From: an uncultured Cycloclasticus sp. | GTDB taxonomy: Bacteria; Pseudomonadota; Gammaproteobacteria; Methylococcales; Cycloclasticaceae | Assembly (NCBI GenBank): GCA_913060865.1 | Contig: CAJXTU010000001.1 | Coordinates: 372,001-436,000 of the forward strand | DNA length: 64,000 bases | Direction of reading: 5' to 3' | Shown here: positions 29,326-37,982 of the stretch, piece by piece | How the letters are laid out: every line of letters starts with the position of its first letter | How positions within the stretch are numbered: the first letter of the stretch is position 1 | The notes under the pieces: generated by a model | Database searches by the model: none | Seen by the model: only the letters and a program-made list of their open reading frames with translations | Told to the model about the DNA's origin: nothing | Made by a program: the position numbers and the translations under genes

Positions 29326-30477
29326 ATGAAAGCCATTATTCAAATATTCTTCATACTAATACTCGCGCTAATGAGTGCGACTGTCTGCGCCCAGCAATAT
29401 CAAGCACCGGTTACGGACTCTCAATGGACGTTCTCAGGGAACAAAGTGGCTTGTCATATAACGCATGTTATTCCTCAATATGGTATTGGTGTTTTCGAGC
29501 AAAAATCAGGGGAGCGGGTTAATTTTGTATTAAAAGCTGAATCATATGTTCCGCCGATTCAAACCGCTATGTTGAGCTCTGTCGCGCCTCTTTGGATGCA
29601 TGACGTGCCTTCATTGAGATTAGCGACGGTCAAAGCGTCAAAGCAAAAAGTGGTTGTAGATAGCAATGTCTCTGAGCGAATGTTACAAGAGTTATCTAAT
29701 GGTCGTTTCCCCGAGTTTAGTTATAAGGCGACTCACAGCGAGCCGATAAAGGTCATCGTTTCTTCGGTAAACTTCCTAGATGTGATGACACAGTTTGAAT
29801 CTTGTCGTCAAAACTTATTGCCATTTAGCCAGAAAGACGTCCATCAGCAACTATCTTTATTTGATAACCTTAGTACGACCATTACGCATAAGAATAGAAA
29901 ACTGTTGAATAAAGCGGTGACCTACGTGAGAGAAGCAGGCGAGGGAGAAAGGATTGACTTGATTGATGGTACGGAGGGTTTTTCTGTTAAAGATGGCCGC
30001 CGCGTTTATGACCGCCGTATTCAATCGCTTCGTAAATTCCTAATTAATGAAGGGATGCCAGCAGATCAAATAATCGCGCTAGATGACCCAGAAGAACTAG
30101 ATACGCCTGAGGGTAGTGTGCGCCTTAAAGTGGCAGGGCCAGAGCCGTTTAGTCATATTTATTTTAGGTCGGGCTCAATGAGTCTTAATAAACGTGATAA
30201 TAAAAAATTAGATTATTTATTAGAGTTTATGCGCTTACAAAAACCAAACGGTACGTTAGTGCTGAAAGGCTACAGCGACAGTGAAGGGCCACGGCAGGCG
30301 AACATGATCGTTTCTAAGAAACGAGTTGAAGTTATTAAAAAATACCTATTATCGAAAGGCGTTAAAGCCAATCAAATTATTACAAAAGCTTACGGCGAAA
30401 GCAGGCCAACAGCGAGTAACAGGTACCCAACGGGTCGCCAATTAAATAGACGAGTTGATATTTCGATTTCGGGGTAG
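29326..30477 (+). CDS. motY: MotY-like OmpA-domain protein
   Basis: About 383 residues: signal peptide ending at TVCAQQ, an N-terminal MotY-type domain (Gln-Tyr-Gln-Ala-Pro start, then CHITHVIPQYGIGVFEQ near residue 43), and a C-terminal OmpA-like peptidoglycan-binding domain (IYFRSGSMSLN near 280, GYSDSEG near 314, NRRVDI at the end). MotY forms the T-ring that anchors stators of sodium-driven flagellar motors. The ATG at 29326 is favoured by the signal peptide over an upstream TTG. No other flagellar gene is in the window, so a general envelope role cannot be excluded. Confidence 0.82.
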   Translation: MKAIIQIFFILILALMSATVCAQQYQAPVTDSQWTFSGNKVACHITHVIPQYGIGVFEQKSGERVNFVLKAESYVPPIQTAMLSSVAPLWMHDVPSLRLATVKASKQKVVVDSNVSERMLQELSNGRFPEFSYKATHSEPIKVIVSSVNFLDVMTQFESCRQNLLPFSQKDVHQQLSLFDNLSTTITHKNRKLLNKAVTYVREAGEGERIDLIDGTEGFSVKDGRRVYDRRIQSLRKFLINEGMPADQIIALDDPEELDTPEGSVRLKVAGPEPFSHIYFRSGSMSLNKRDNKKLDYLLEFMRLQKPNGTLVLKGYSDSEGPRQANMIVSKKRVEVIKKYLLSKGVKANQIITKAYGESRPTASNRYPTGRQLNRRVDISISG

Positions 30478-30538
30478 CGCAAAGAGGTCATTCTATCGGG
30501 TATAATTCGCACAATCTTTTTAAGTTGCGAGTTCCCTC

Positions 30539-31756
30539 ATGTCAAAGCAAGAAGTCAATAAAGTAGTTTTAGCCTATTCAGGCGGGTTAGATACCTCGGT
30601 TATCCTTAAATGGTTAGAAGATGTGTACGATTGTGAAGTCGTTACATTTACCGCCGACTTGGGTCAAGGTGAAGAAGTAGAGCCAGCTCGTGCAAAAGCA
30701 GAGTCCTACGGCATTAAGGACATTTATATTGATGACCTGAAAGAAGAGTTTGTTCGTGACTTTGTTTTTCCAATGTTTAGAGCAAATACGATTTATGAAG
30801 GAGAATACCTTCTCGGCACCTCTATTGCACGTCCACTTATTTCTAAGCGCTTAATAGAAATTGCTAATGAAACCGGCGCAGATGCTATTTCACATGGCGC
30901 AACGGGTAAAGGTAATGATCAAGTGCGTTTTGAACTAGGTGCGTACGCACTGAAACCTGATATAAAAATTATTGCGCCGTGGCGCGAATGGGATTTGACC
31001 TCACGTGATACATTGATGGCCTATGCAGAGGATGCCGGTATTGCGGTTGATATGAAGCGAGGTACAAAATCACCTTACTCAATGGATGCTAACTTACTGC
31101 ATATTTCTTATGAAGGCGATATTTTAGAAGACCCATGGAATGAACCAGAAGACGATATGTGGCGTTGGTCGGTATCACCTGAAAATGCACCAGATCAAGC
31201 AACGTACATTGAACTTGAATATAAAGCGGGTGATATTGTTGGAATTAATGGGCAAGCGATGTCTCCTGCCACCGTTCTAGCCGAGCTGAATAAGGTCGGC
31301 GGCGCAAATGGCATTGGCCGTGCCGATATCGTAGAAAATCGTTATGTAGGTATGAAAGCTCGTGGATGTTACGAAACACCGGGCGGCACTATTATGTTGA
31401 AAGCACATCGTGCTATTGAGTCAATCACCCTTGACCGTGAAGTCACTCACTTAAAGGATGAGTTAATGCCACGTTATGCCAGCCTCATTTATAACGGTTA
31501 CTGGTGGAGCCCAGAGCGTGAAATGTTGCAAACAATGATCAATGCCTCTCAAGTCACGGTAAATGGGCGTATCCGTTTGAAACTTTATAAAGGTAACGTG
31601 ATTGTTGTGGGTCGTGAGTCAGCAACCGATAGCTTGTTTGATGAAAACATAGCCACGTTTGAAGATGATGGTGGTGCGTACAATCAAAAAGATGCGGAAG
31701 GGTTTATTAAATTAAACGCATTACGTATGCGAATCGCAGCAAGAAAACATTCATAG
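30539..31756 (+). CDS. argG: Argininosuccinate synthase
   Basis: The 405-residue protein has the P-loop-like [15 protein letters not shown] near residue 13 and the substrate region [15 protein letters not shown] near 119. Length is normal for the short type of ArgG. It condenses citrulline and aspartate at the cost of ATP. A good -10 hexamer, TATAAT, is at 30501-30506 but no matching -35 is visible. The only hairpin directly downstream (31769-31791) is oriented for the minus strand. Confidence 0.97.
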   Translation: MSKQEVNKVVLAYSGGLDTSVILKWLEDVYDCEVVTFTADLGQGEEVEPARAKAESYGIKDIYIDDLKEEFVRDFVFPMFRANTIYEGEYLLGTSIARPLISKRLIEIANETGADAISHGATGKGNDQVRFELGAYALKPDIKIIAPWREWDLTSRDTLMAYAEDAGIAVDMKRGTKSPYSMDANLLHISYEGDILEDPWNEPEDDMWRWSVSPENAPDQATYIELEYKAGDIVGINGQAMSPATVLAELNKVGGANGIGRADIVENRYVGMKARGCYETPGGTIMLKAHRAIESITLDREVTHLKDELMPRYASLIYNGYWWSPEREMLQTMINASQVTVNGRIRLKLYKGNVIVVGRESATDSLFDENIATFEDDGGAYNQKDAEGFIKLNALRMRIAARKHS

Positions 31757-31761
31757 TATTC

Positions 31762-31791
31762 AAAAAAACGCCCTCTAATGTGTAGAGGGCG
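31762..31791 (-). terminator. Minus-strand rho-independent terminator
   Basis: A 9-bp perfect stem (CGCCCTCTA and complement, 31769-31777 with 31783-31791) and 5-base loop. On the minus strand it is followed by seven T residues (31762-31768 reads A7 on plus). On the plus strand it is followed by ATAAAAGG, which is a poor U-tract, so the signal is oriented against argG. Confidence 0.7.
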
Positions 31792-31861
31792 ATAAAAGGA
31801 CTCTTAGTAGATTTGAGGTCGAGGAAGCAGCACAAGAAGGGAGGCAACTTGGATCTGCTTC
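31762..31861 (-). ncRNA. Candidate small RNA antisense-oriented in the argG / TonB-receptor gap
   Basis: On the minus strand this segment reads as a compact sRNA-like unit: a 7-bp stem (GAAGCAG at 31861-31855 with CTGCTTC at 31830-31824) enclosing a 24-base loop that contains CCTCCC, an unpaired C/U-rich linker, and a canonical terminator with U7. No minus-strand protein gene explains that terminator. A CsoR-like palindrome lies immediately upstream (31861-31877). The promoter is weak: TTCAAT and TATGAA would sit 19 bases apart across the palindrome, and with that promoter the 5' stem would be lost. It is a prediction from structure only. Confidence 0.3.
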
Positions 31862-31877
31862 ATACCCTAGGGGTATG
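31861..31877. promoter_or_regulatory. CsoR-like palindromic operator candidate
   Basis: CATACCCTAGGGGTATG is a perfect 7-bp inverted repeat with a 3-bp centre. The ATACCC...GGGTAT pattern resembles operators of copper-sensing CsoR repressors, such as that of Bacillus subtilis copZA as I recall it. It sits 258 bases upstream of a receptor gene with copper-receptor residues. Weak promoter-like hexamers with 19-bp spacing span it in both directions. Confidence 0.45.
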
Positions 31878-31961
31878 TGCTTCATTGAAATAAATAAAAA
31901 TTCATTCAATTCAGCTCTAAGAGTTGAATAACAGTTTAGCGTGATCATTTAAATTTGGGAA

Positions 31962-32072
31962 TGTGACAAATTGTCGCAAGCTATTAATACGGAGAGATTC
32001 TGGATTTTTCACCTTTGTTAAACAGATAAACGCCTAGTTTAATTAAATGGTTGGCTGCGACGATTTGTCACA
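31962..32072. promoter_or_regulatory. Paired inverted 17-bp operator sites and promoter of the TonB receptor gene
   Basis: TGTGACAAATTGTCGCA (31962-31978) and, in inverse orientation, TGCGACGATTTGTCACA (32056-32072) differ at one position after reverse-complementing. Each is itself nearly palindromic (GACAA-N-TTGTC core). Centres are 94 bases apart, about nine helical turns. The downstream copy overlaps a possible -35 TTGTCA (32065-32070), followed after 16 bases by TATAGC. This layout suits repression with looping. The regulator is unknown; the core resembles, but is one base shorter than, the copper-responsive CusR/CopR box. Confidence 0.5.
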
Positions 32073-32135
32073 ATCCAACAGTTTCATATAGCGGTAGAAT
32101 TTATTTTATTGTGAAAAAACAAAATAAAGGGGTTT

Positions 32136-34400
32136 ATGAAACGGTATAAGTTAAGTTTATTATCAATAGTTATTGTTGCTGTGTCGGCAAATGCAGAAGA
32201 GGTGACGCTCCCAACATTGGATGTGGTTTCGTCGCCTATTACCAGCAGCAATACATTAAGTTCTTCAAGCGTTAGTGTTGAAGAACTGAAGGCTTTAGTG
32301 CCTGCTACTAGTGATACCGCGAGCCTTTTGGGTAATATTCCAGGCCTTAGTGTTCAAGGGTCTGGTGGTGTGTCAAGCCTTCCCGTTATTCATGGCCTTG
32401 CAGATGATCGTCTTCGTATTAAAGTGGATGGTATGGATTTGATTTCTGCTTGTGGCAATCATATGAACCCAGCGCTCTCTTATATTGATCCGAGCAATGT
32501 TGGCAGCGCTAAAGTATTTGCGGGCATTTCTCCGGTTAGTTTTGGCGGTGACAGTATTGGCGGTGCGATTATTGTTGATTCACCCGATCCCAAATTCTCT
32601 ACAAACAATGAGGTGTTATTAACAACAGGGGAAGTCGGCGCCTTTTATCGCAGTAACGGCAACGTACGGGGTGGCAATATTTCAGCCACGATAGCCAGTG
32701 ATAGTATGAGTCTGAAATATCAGGGCTCAACGGTCAAGTCAGATAATTATGATGCGGGCGGTAGTTTTAAACCAGCGGGTCTAGCAGCGGCAGGTCGGGG
32801 ATATTTAGATGCTGACGAGGTCGGCTCATCCATGTACAAGTCAACAAACGAATCTATTTCATTAGCTTGGAAGCATGAAAACCATCTAGTGAAGTTGAAG
32901 TATGGAGAGCAAGATATTCCTTACCAAGGCTGGACAAATCAGCGCATGGATATGACGGGGAATGATAGCCAGCAAATCAATTTTAGTTATGAAGGCGAGT
33001 ACGACTGGGGTACTTTAGACGCGCGTGTTTACCGAGAAAAAACTCGACATGCCATGCAGTTTGGTGATGATAAGTTGTTCTGGTATGGCCCTAATAGTAC
33101 AGCGCCTGTTACCGATGGTATCGGATGTATACCTAGCGCTGGAATGAATGGCTGCGCAGCCGGCATGCCAATGGATACGGAAGGGGAAAATACGGGTGCC
33201 ACCATTAAAGCAGACATTGCTTTGTCAGAGCAGGACACTCTTAGAGTGGGTATAGAGTTTCAGGAGTATCGTTTAGATGACTGGTGGGAACCATCAGGCA
33301 AAGGTATGTGGCCTGATACGTTTTGGAATATCTACGAAGGTGAGCGTGACCGTACGGCACTTTTTGCAGAATGGGAGGCGCAATGGAATAAAAAGTGGGT
33401 CACTCAACTGGGTGTTCGTGGTGAGCGGGTAGAGATGGATACTGGTGAAGTACAAGGCTATAACGCTATGTATACCTCAGAGGCTGCGGCCTTTAATGCA
33501 GCAGATAGAAGTACGACAGACAACAATATAGATTTAACGCTTTTAGCGCGTTACACCCCCAGCGAAACACGTACAATGGAATTTGGTTACGCAAGAAAAA
33601 CTCGCTCAGCTAGTCTGTACGAACGCTATACGTGGTCAACAGGTGGTATGGCGATGCGTATGATTAACATGGCAGGTGATGGTAATGGCTATGTTGGGAA
33701 TCTTGAATTAGATCCAGAAATCGCCCATACCATTAGTGCAACACTTGATTTGCATGACCCAACACAGGAAGAATGGGGCTTCCAAGTAACGCCTTACTAT
33801 ACTTATGTTGATAACTATATTGATGCAGCACGTTGTAGTGCAACAGCCGGTTACACGGCTTGTACGGTAGCGAACCAAACAGCAACCGATGCATTCGTTT
33901 ACCTTCAGTTTGTTAACCAATCTGCTCGTCTGTATGGTGTTGATGTTTCTGGTTACTTACCGTTGGCGGAAAGTAGTGAGTATGGTCGCTTTACCGCAAC
34001 AGGTGTATTGAACTACGTTCGCGGCAAGAATAAGACAACGGGTGATAACCTTTACAACATCATGCCATTAAATATAAAACTGGCCGTTGTTCAAAGCTTG
34101 GATAGCTGGACGAATACCGTTGAAGTTGAATTGGTGGATGATAAAAATAATGTTTCTGATGTGAGAAACGAACTTAAAACCTCATCGTATGGTGTGGTTA
34201 ATTTGCGCAGCAGTTATAAATGGAAAGACATCAGTGTCAATGTGGGTGTTGAAAACCTCTTTGACAAGTTCTATAACGATCCTCTAGGTGGTGTTTATAT
34301 GGGGCAAGGAAAAACCATGTCAGGCACAGGCGTTGATTGGGGGCTTTCTGTGCCAGGAATGGGCCGTTCAATATATGCTGGGGTCAACTATGCATTTTAG
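32136..34400 (+). CDS. TonB-dependent receptor, OprC/NosA copper-receptor type
   Basis: 754 residues: signal peptide ending at SANA, a plug domain (about 30-150; SLLGNIPGLSVQGSG, IGGAIIVDSP) and a 22-strand-type barrel ending in a C-terminal aromatic residue (NYAF). The plug has CGNHM (Cys106, Met110) and the barrel has RHAM (His305, Met307). This reproduces the CxxxM plus HxM pattern that binds copper in Pseudomonas OprC. No TonB box was clearly identified; PTLDVVSS after the signal peptide may serve. It would import copper or a copper complex across the outer membrane. A tandem operator region lies upstream, and the aromatic island follows. Confidence 0.85.
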   Translation: MKRYKLSLLSIVIVAVSANAEEVTLPTLDVVSSPITSSNTLSSSSVSVEELKALVPATSDTASLLGNIPGLSVQGSGGVSSLPVIHGLADDRLRIKVDGMDLISACGNHMNPALSYIDPSNVGSAKVFAGISPVSFGGDSIGGAIIVDSPDPKFSTNNEVLLTTGEVGAFYRSNGNVRGGNISATIASDSMSLKYQGSTVKSDNYDAGGSFKPAGLAAAGRGYLDADEVGSSMYKSTNESISLAWKHENHLVKLKYGEQDIPYQGWTNQRMDMTGNDSQQINFSYEGEYDWGTLDARVYREKTRHAMQFGDDKLFWYGPNSTAPVTDGIGCIPSAGMNGCAAGMPMDTEGENTGATIKADIALSEQDTLRVGIEFQEYRLDDWWEPSGKGMWPDTFWNIYEGERDRTALFAEWEAQWNKKWVTQLGVRGERVEMDTGEVQGYNAMYTSEAAAFNAADRSTTDNNIDLTLLARYTPSETRTMEFGYARKTRSASLYERYTWSTGGMAMRMINMAGDGNGYVGNLELDPEIAHTISATLDLHDPTQEEWGFQVTPYYTYVDNYIDAARCSATAGYTACTVANQTATDAFVYLQFVNQSARLYGVDVSGYLPLAESSEYGRFTATGVLNYVRGKNKTTGDNLYNIMPLNIKLAVVQSLDSWTNTVEVELVDDKNNVSDVRNELKTSSYGVVNLRSSYKWKDISVNVGVENLFDKFYNDPLGGVYMGQGKTMSGTGVDWGLSVPGMGRSIYAGVNYAF

Positions 34401-34922
34401 ATAAGCACACATTGTCACTGTGTTTTTTAGTTTGAGTTATGCTTGTCTCAAACTAGATTAGCTGCCCAACTTTAAAAGTTAGGTGACTCATTAATATGAA
34501 GAATACCTCTTTAAAATAAATACCCTAGAGATAAACATGATGATTAGGGATAAAAAATGAAGTAAAGCACCCTTCTGAAAAGCGTTAATGTCTTAAGCAG
34601 GGTATGGCGTTCTTTATATATGTGGGAAGGTTCGGCCAATGTAACGCTATAGGTAAAGACTAAGCAGACTATGACACAACAGTAAGCAGAGGACTTTAAT
34701 TAAAGTAGTTTATGGGGGAGCCTAGGTATAATCTGGGCTTTGAGTGTTTCTGCTAGAACCTAATAAACAGGTAAATTAAGTATGCTTGATGATATTTGTC
34801 TCGATTAACCTAATTATTGTTTGACGAAGGAAAAAGATGATGTTTTTATAGTGTGCAAACGTAGGGCTATCTATAGGAGGCTCTGTTTTTTTATAATTTA
34901 AAAGCAATTTAGGAGAGCACGT
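34401..34922 (+). promoter_or_regulatory. 522-base leader / promoter region of the first alcohol dehydrogenase
   Basis: No convincing gene lies here. It holds the terminator hairpins, a 13-bp palindrome AACTTTAAAAGTT (34468-34480), and a perfect -10 hexamer TATAAT at 34727-34732 without a recognisable -35. This would suit an activator-dependent promoter and give a leader of about 180 bases. A four-codon mini-ORF (start at 34837, MMFL) precedes the dehydrogenase. The dehydrogenase has a good AGGAG site just before its ATG. Confidence 0.4.
34407..34428 (+). terminator. Weak rho-independent terminator after the TonB receptor
   Basis: A 5-bp stem (ACACA with TGTGT) and 7-base loop followed by five T residues, starting 7 bases after the receptor stop codon. 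A second perfect inverted repeat, AGTTTGAG with CTCAAACT (34429-34436 and 34447-34454), follows directly and may strengthen termination. Confidence 0.5.
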
Positions 34923-36029
34923 ATGAAGATTGAAGCAGCGGTGGTTCGAGAAGGTAAGGGGGATTTCAAAATTGAAACCTTAGAGTTAGCCGAGCCATCT
35001 GATGATCAAATTTTAATTAAAATCGTTGGTGTTGGTTTGTGCCACACTGACTTAACTTGTCGCGATCAACTCTACCCGGTACCACTTCCTATGGTATTTG
35101 GCCATGAAGGTTCAGGTATCGTAGAAAAAGTGGGCAAAAATGTTAGTAAAGTTGTCCCTGGTGACCACGTTGTACTGACTTTTTATACCTGTGGTAAATG
35201 CGATGCTTGTCTCAGTGGCGACCCTACAAGTTGCGCTAATTCTTTCGGCCCCAATTTTATGGGGCGTGCTCTTGACGGTAGTTGCACAATTCATGATCAT
35301 GCTGGTGACGAAGTCGGTTGTAGCTTTTTTGGTCAATCCTCTTTTGCTAGCCACGCGTTAGCCTATGAACGTAATACCATTAAAGTAGATAAGTCAGCCC
35401 CGATTGAGCTACTGGGCCCCTTAGGCTGTGGTGTTCAAACGGGTGCAGGCTCTGTACTTAATGCACTAAACCCACCTGCTGGTAGCGCAATTGCTGTCTT
35501 TGGTGCCGGTGCGGTTGGCCTTTCAGCTGTTATGGGTGCGGTAGTGGCAAACTGTACAACGATTATCTCGATTGACGTTAAAGAAAATCGTTTAGAACTG
35601 GCTAAAGAACTGGGTGCAACACATACGATTAATGCGGCAGAACTTGACCCAATTGAAGAAATTCAAAAACTAACGGGTGGGGCAGGTATTGCTTATGTAC
35701 TGGAAACCAGTGGTGTGGCACCTGTATTGAGTCAGGCTATTATGTCATCTTGTGTTGGCGGCGAAGTTGGTATTGTCGGTGCGCCTGCCATGGGTACAAC
35801 GATTCCTTTGGATGTTAACCACATGTTATTCAATCGTAAATTGCGTGGAATTATAGAAGGTGAATCAAACTCTGACATCTTTATTCCAAGGTTGATCAGC
35901 CTTTATCAGCAAGGTAAATTTCCGTTTGATAAATTGGTTAAGTTTTATGATCTTGATCAAATCAATGAAGCGGCTGAAGATTCAGAAAAAGGAACAACGC
36001 TAAAAGCTATTATGCGTCTTCCTCAGTAA
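34923..36029 (+). CDS. Zinc-dependent aryl/benzyl alcohol dehydrogenase (copy 1)
   Basis: The 368-residue medium-chain dehydrogenase has catalytic zinc ligands Cys40, His61 (with Glu62 in GHEGSG) and Cys169, structural zinc cysteines 90, 93, 96 and 104, and a Rossmann motif [10 protein letters not shown] near residue 193. It fits the AreB/XylB group, which oxidises benzylic alcohols to aldehydes with NAD. It is closely similar along its length to the gene at 41310. The context suggests oxidation of the alcohol made by the XylM-like hydroxylase. It has its own strong terminator downstream, so it forms a single-gene transcript. Confidence 0.9.
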   Translation: MKIEAAVVREGKGDFKIETLELAEPSDDQILIKIVGVGLCHTDLTCRDQLYPVPLPMVFGHEGSGIVEKVGKNVSKVVPGDHVVLTFYTCGKCDACLSGDPTSCANSFGPNFMGRALDGSCTIHDHAGDEVGCSFFGQSSFASHALAYERNTIKVDKSAPIELLGPLGCGVQTGAGSVLNALNPPAGSAIAVFGAGAVGLSAVMGAVVANCTTIISIDVKENRLELAKELGATHTINAAELDPIEEIQKLTGGAGIAYVLETSGVAPVLSQAIMSSCVGGEVGIVGAPAMGTTIPLDVNHMLFNRKLRGIIEGESNSDIFIPRLISLYQQGKFPFDKLVKFYDLDQINEAAEDSEKGTTLKAIMRLPQ

Positions 36030-36050
36030 TAAATTTTAAGTTATTAAGGA

Positions 36051-36081
36051 AAACCGGCGTAATAATAACGCCGGTTTTTTT
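36051..36081 (+). terminator. Rho-independent terminator after alcohol dehydrogenase 1
   Basis: A perfect 10-bp stem, AAACCGGCGT with ACGCCGGTTT (36051-36060 and 36068-36077), a 7-base loop, then a T run. It separates the dehydrogenase from the Rieske oxygenase genes. Confidence 0.95.
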
Positions 36082-36173
36082 ATGCCTGATGTTTTATCAC
36101 GGAACATTATTATTGCTAATGCGTCTGTCGTTTTAATGGTGCTGACTTTATGCTGTACTTATTCATTCTCACG

Positions 36174-36201
36174 TTGTAATCTAACTTTCATTAGTTATTT
36201 A
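36174..36201 (+). promoter_or_regulatory. Predicted promoter of the Rieske oxygenase genes with embedded operator-like motif
   Basis: A possible -35 TTGTAA (36174-36179) is followed after 16 bases by TATTTA (36196-36201). Between and over them lies TAACTTTCATTAGTTATT (36182-36199). It matches at 14 of 18 positions a site upstream of the XylM-like gene in the same relative orientation. An 8-base-spaced ribosome-binding site TTAGGAG precedes the oxygenase ATG. Confidence 0.4.
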
Positions 36202-36228
36202 AAAAATTAAAACTTAGGAGATGATGAA

Positions 36229-37419
36229 ATGTCCATTGAAAACAACTCTACCTCTAGCATTGATTGGCCCGCAAAGACGAATCATGTGCCGAAAGAAGTG
36301 TTTGAAAAAGAAGGGCTGTGGGAGCAAGAATTAGAAAATATTTTTTATGGAGAGGAATGGCACCCGATTGTTCATCGAGCAGAAATCCCCAACCCGGGTG
36401 ATTATAAAGCGGCTCAGCTAGGTGAAATTAATGTTTTTGCTGTTCATGGTGACGATGGTGAAATCAGGATATTTCAAAACACCTGCACGCATCGTGGTAC
36501 GTCTTTAGTAACTGATAGTTCGGGTAATAAGAAAGAGCTTGAATGCCCTTACCATCGCTGGCTGTTTAATTTAGAAGGTGACTTGGTCGGCTGCCCAGGT
36601 GAGCGTGAATTTTCGCCTGATTTTGATAAAAAAGATTATGGTCTGTTGAGCTTGCGTGTTGAAGCGTTTTATGGACTTTACTTTGCGACGATGAGTGATA
36701 AAACACCGCCATTGAAAGAATATTTTGGAGAAAGTTTTTATGAACCACTCCAACGACTTTTAGGCGGTGACGGTCGATTGAACTTAATAGGTTATCAAAA
36801 GGTCGTGTACGACTGTAACTGGAAGGCCTATTGTGACAACGATGGCTATCATGGTGCTTTGTTACATAAAGCCTTTGCGATGTTAAATTGGCAAGGTGGC
36901 AAAGGTACCCAAATTGTCACTAAGAATGGGCACTTGAGTTTTGATTCAGAACTGACGATGCCTGATCATGTAGATGCCTTAGAGGATGGCTCTATTTTAG
37001 ATTTTAAAGGAACGGAGACAAGCAACGGTTCAATTGTTTTGATGTCTTTCCCCATTACTGTTTATACAAAACACATGGATATGTTGAATATCCGTTATTC
37101 TTTCCCAAAAGGGCCTAAAGGGGTAGAAGTTCATTATGCCTATTTCTCACATCAAGATGATGATGACGAGATGATTAAGCACCGAATCCGTCAGTCCAGT
37201 AACTTATTGGGGCCATGTGGTTTAATTAGTATGGAAGACGCTTCAGTTTTCTCGCGTATAGATAAAGGTAATAAGACTCAAGGTGATGCTATTTTCCAGA
37301 AAGGGGTGGAGGATGAATACGCTATTCCGTTGAAGGTAGGTCAAACAGATGAAACTGGAAATCTTGCCCGCTGGGAACGTTATAGAGAATTAATGGGTTT
37401 TGAAAGGAGAGCAAAATGA
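36229..37419 (+). CDS. Rieske aromatic-ring-hydroxylating oxygenase, alpha subunit
   Basis: 396 residues. The N-terminal Rieske domain has ligands Cys86-x-His88 and Cys106-x2-His109. The catalytic domain has the mononuclear iron facial triad His208, His213 and Asp337, with the bridging Asp205 in CDNDGYHGALLH. It is somewhat shorter than benzoate/toluate and p-cumate dioxygenase alpha subunits (about 430-455). It would add O2 to an aromatic acid or hydrocarbon. It overlaps the beta subunit gene by 4 bases. The companion reductase and ferredoxin are not in the window. The neighbouring extradiol and decarboxylase genes make an aromatic acid the likeliest substrate, by inference. Confidence 0.92.
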   Translation: MSIENNSTSSIDWPAKTNHVPKEVFEKEGLWEQELENIFYGEEWHPIVHRAEIPNPGDYKAAQLGEINVFAVHGDDGEIRIFQNTCTHRGTSLVTDSSGNKKELECPYHRWLFNLEGDLVGCPGEREFSPDFDKKDYGLLSLRVEAFYGLYFATMSDKTPPLKEYFGESFYEPLQRLLGGDGRLNLIGYQKVVYDCNWKAYCDNDGYHGALLHKAFAMLNWQGGKGTQIVTKNGHLSFDSELTMPDHVDALEDGSILDFKGTETSNGSIVLMSFPITVYTKHMDMLNIRYSFPKGPKGVEVHYAYFSHQDDDDEMIKHRIRQSSNLLGPCGLISMEDASVFSRIDKGNKTQGDAIFQKGVEDEYAIPLKVGQTDETGNLARWERYRELMGFERRAK

Positions 37420-37904
37420 GTAAGGTTTCACCAGCAAATAAAGAGCTTATAGAGGACTTAAACAGCGAGTACATCGCTGCTTTGAACGATTTTAATATGG
37501 ATAATTGGCTGGCCTGTTTTAGTCAGCAAGGGCAATATATTTTGACCTCTGAGGAAAACATACGCAGGCGATTGCCGATTGCATTTATGTTAGATGACTG
37601 TTATGCCCGTTTAAAAGATCGGGTTAAGCAAGTGATGGAGATCCAATATGACTCATCTGAACATTATCAAATGCGTCACTTTACCCAGTTAATATCTGCT
37701 ACTGAGCTAAAGACAGGTGAGTTTAAGGCAAATTATAATTTCTCAGTTTACTATACGCCACGAGATACAAACCAGACTGAAACACTTTGTGTGGGTCGGT
37801 ATGAAGATACGATTGTGATAGAAAGTGGCGCAGCTCGATTTAAAAAGAGAATAGCGATAGTTGATACTAACGTGCTGCCGCGTTATGTGGTTTATCCAGT
37901 TTAG
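37416..37904 (+). CDS. Aromatic-ring-hydroxylating oxygenase, beta subunit
   Basis: The 162-residue protein has the NTF2-like fold of small subunits. The C-terminal conserved block VGRYEDTIV followed by ARFKKRIAIVDT (near residue 130-150) is diagnostic. The beta subunit has a structural role in the alpha3beta3 hexamer. Its ATG overlaps the alpha-subunit stop (ATGA), so translation is coupled. The transcript ends at the hairpin at 37924-37961. Confidence 0.9.
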   Translation: MSKVSPANKELIEDLNSEYIAALNDFNMDNWLACFSQQGQYILTSEENIRRRLPIAFMLDDCYARLKDRVKQVMEIQYDSSEHYQMRHFTQLISATELKTGEFKANYNFSVYYTPRDTNQTETLCVGRYEDTIVIESGAARFKKRIAIVDTNVLPRYVVYPV

Positions 37905-37923
37905 CTAAATTAGCTGTCATAAT

Positions 37924-37961
37924 AAAAAACCGAACAGGCTTAGGGCTTGTTCGGTTTTTTT
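37924..37961. terminator. Bidirectional terminator between oxygenase and XylM-like genes
   Basis: A 13-bp inverted repeat, AAAAAACCGAACA with its complement (37924-37936 and 37948-37960), 11-base loop, with A and T runs on both sides. It serves the oxygenase genes on plus and the hydroxylase on minus. Confidence 0.95.
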
Positions 37962-37982
37962 GGTCAGGGTGATAGTCAGTTA

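Noticed and set aside
31875-31931. 18-codon ORF in the argG / TonB-receptor gap
   Set aside because: Its start codon overlaps the palindrome, the putative AGGGG site is too close to the ATG, and the peptide has no recognisable feature.
34603-34662. 19-codon ORF in the leader before alcohol dehydrogenase 1
   Set aside because: No properly spaced ribosome-binding site and no conserved feature.
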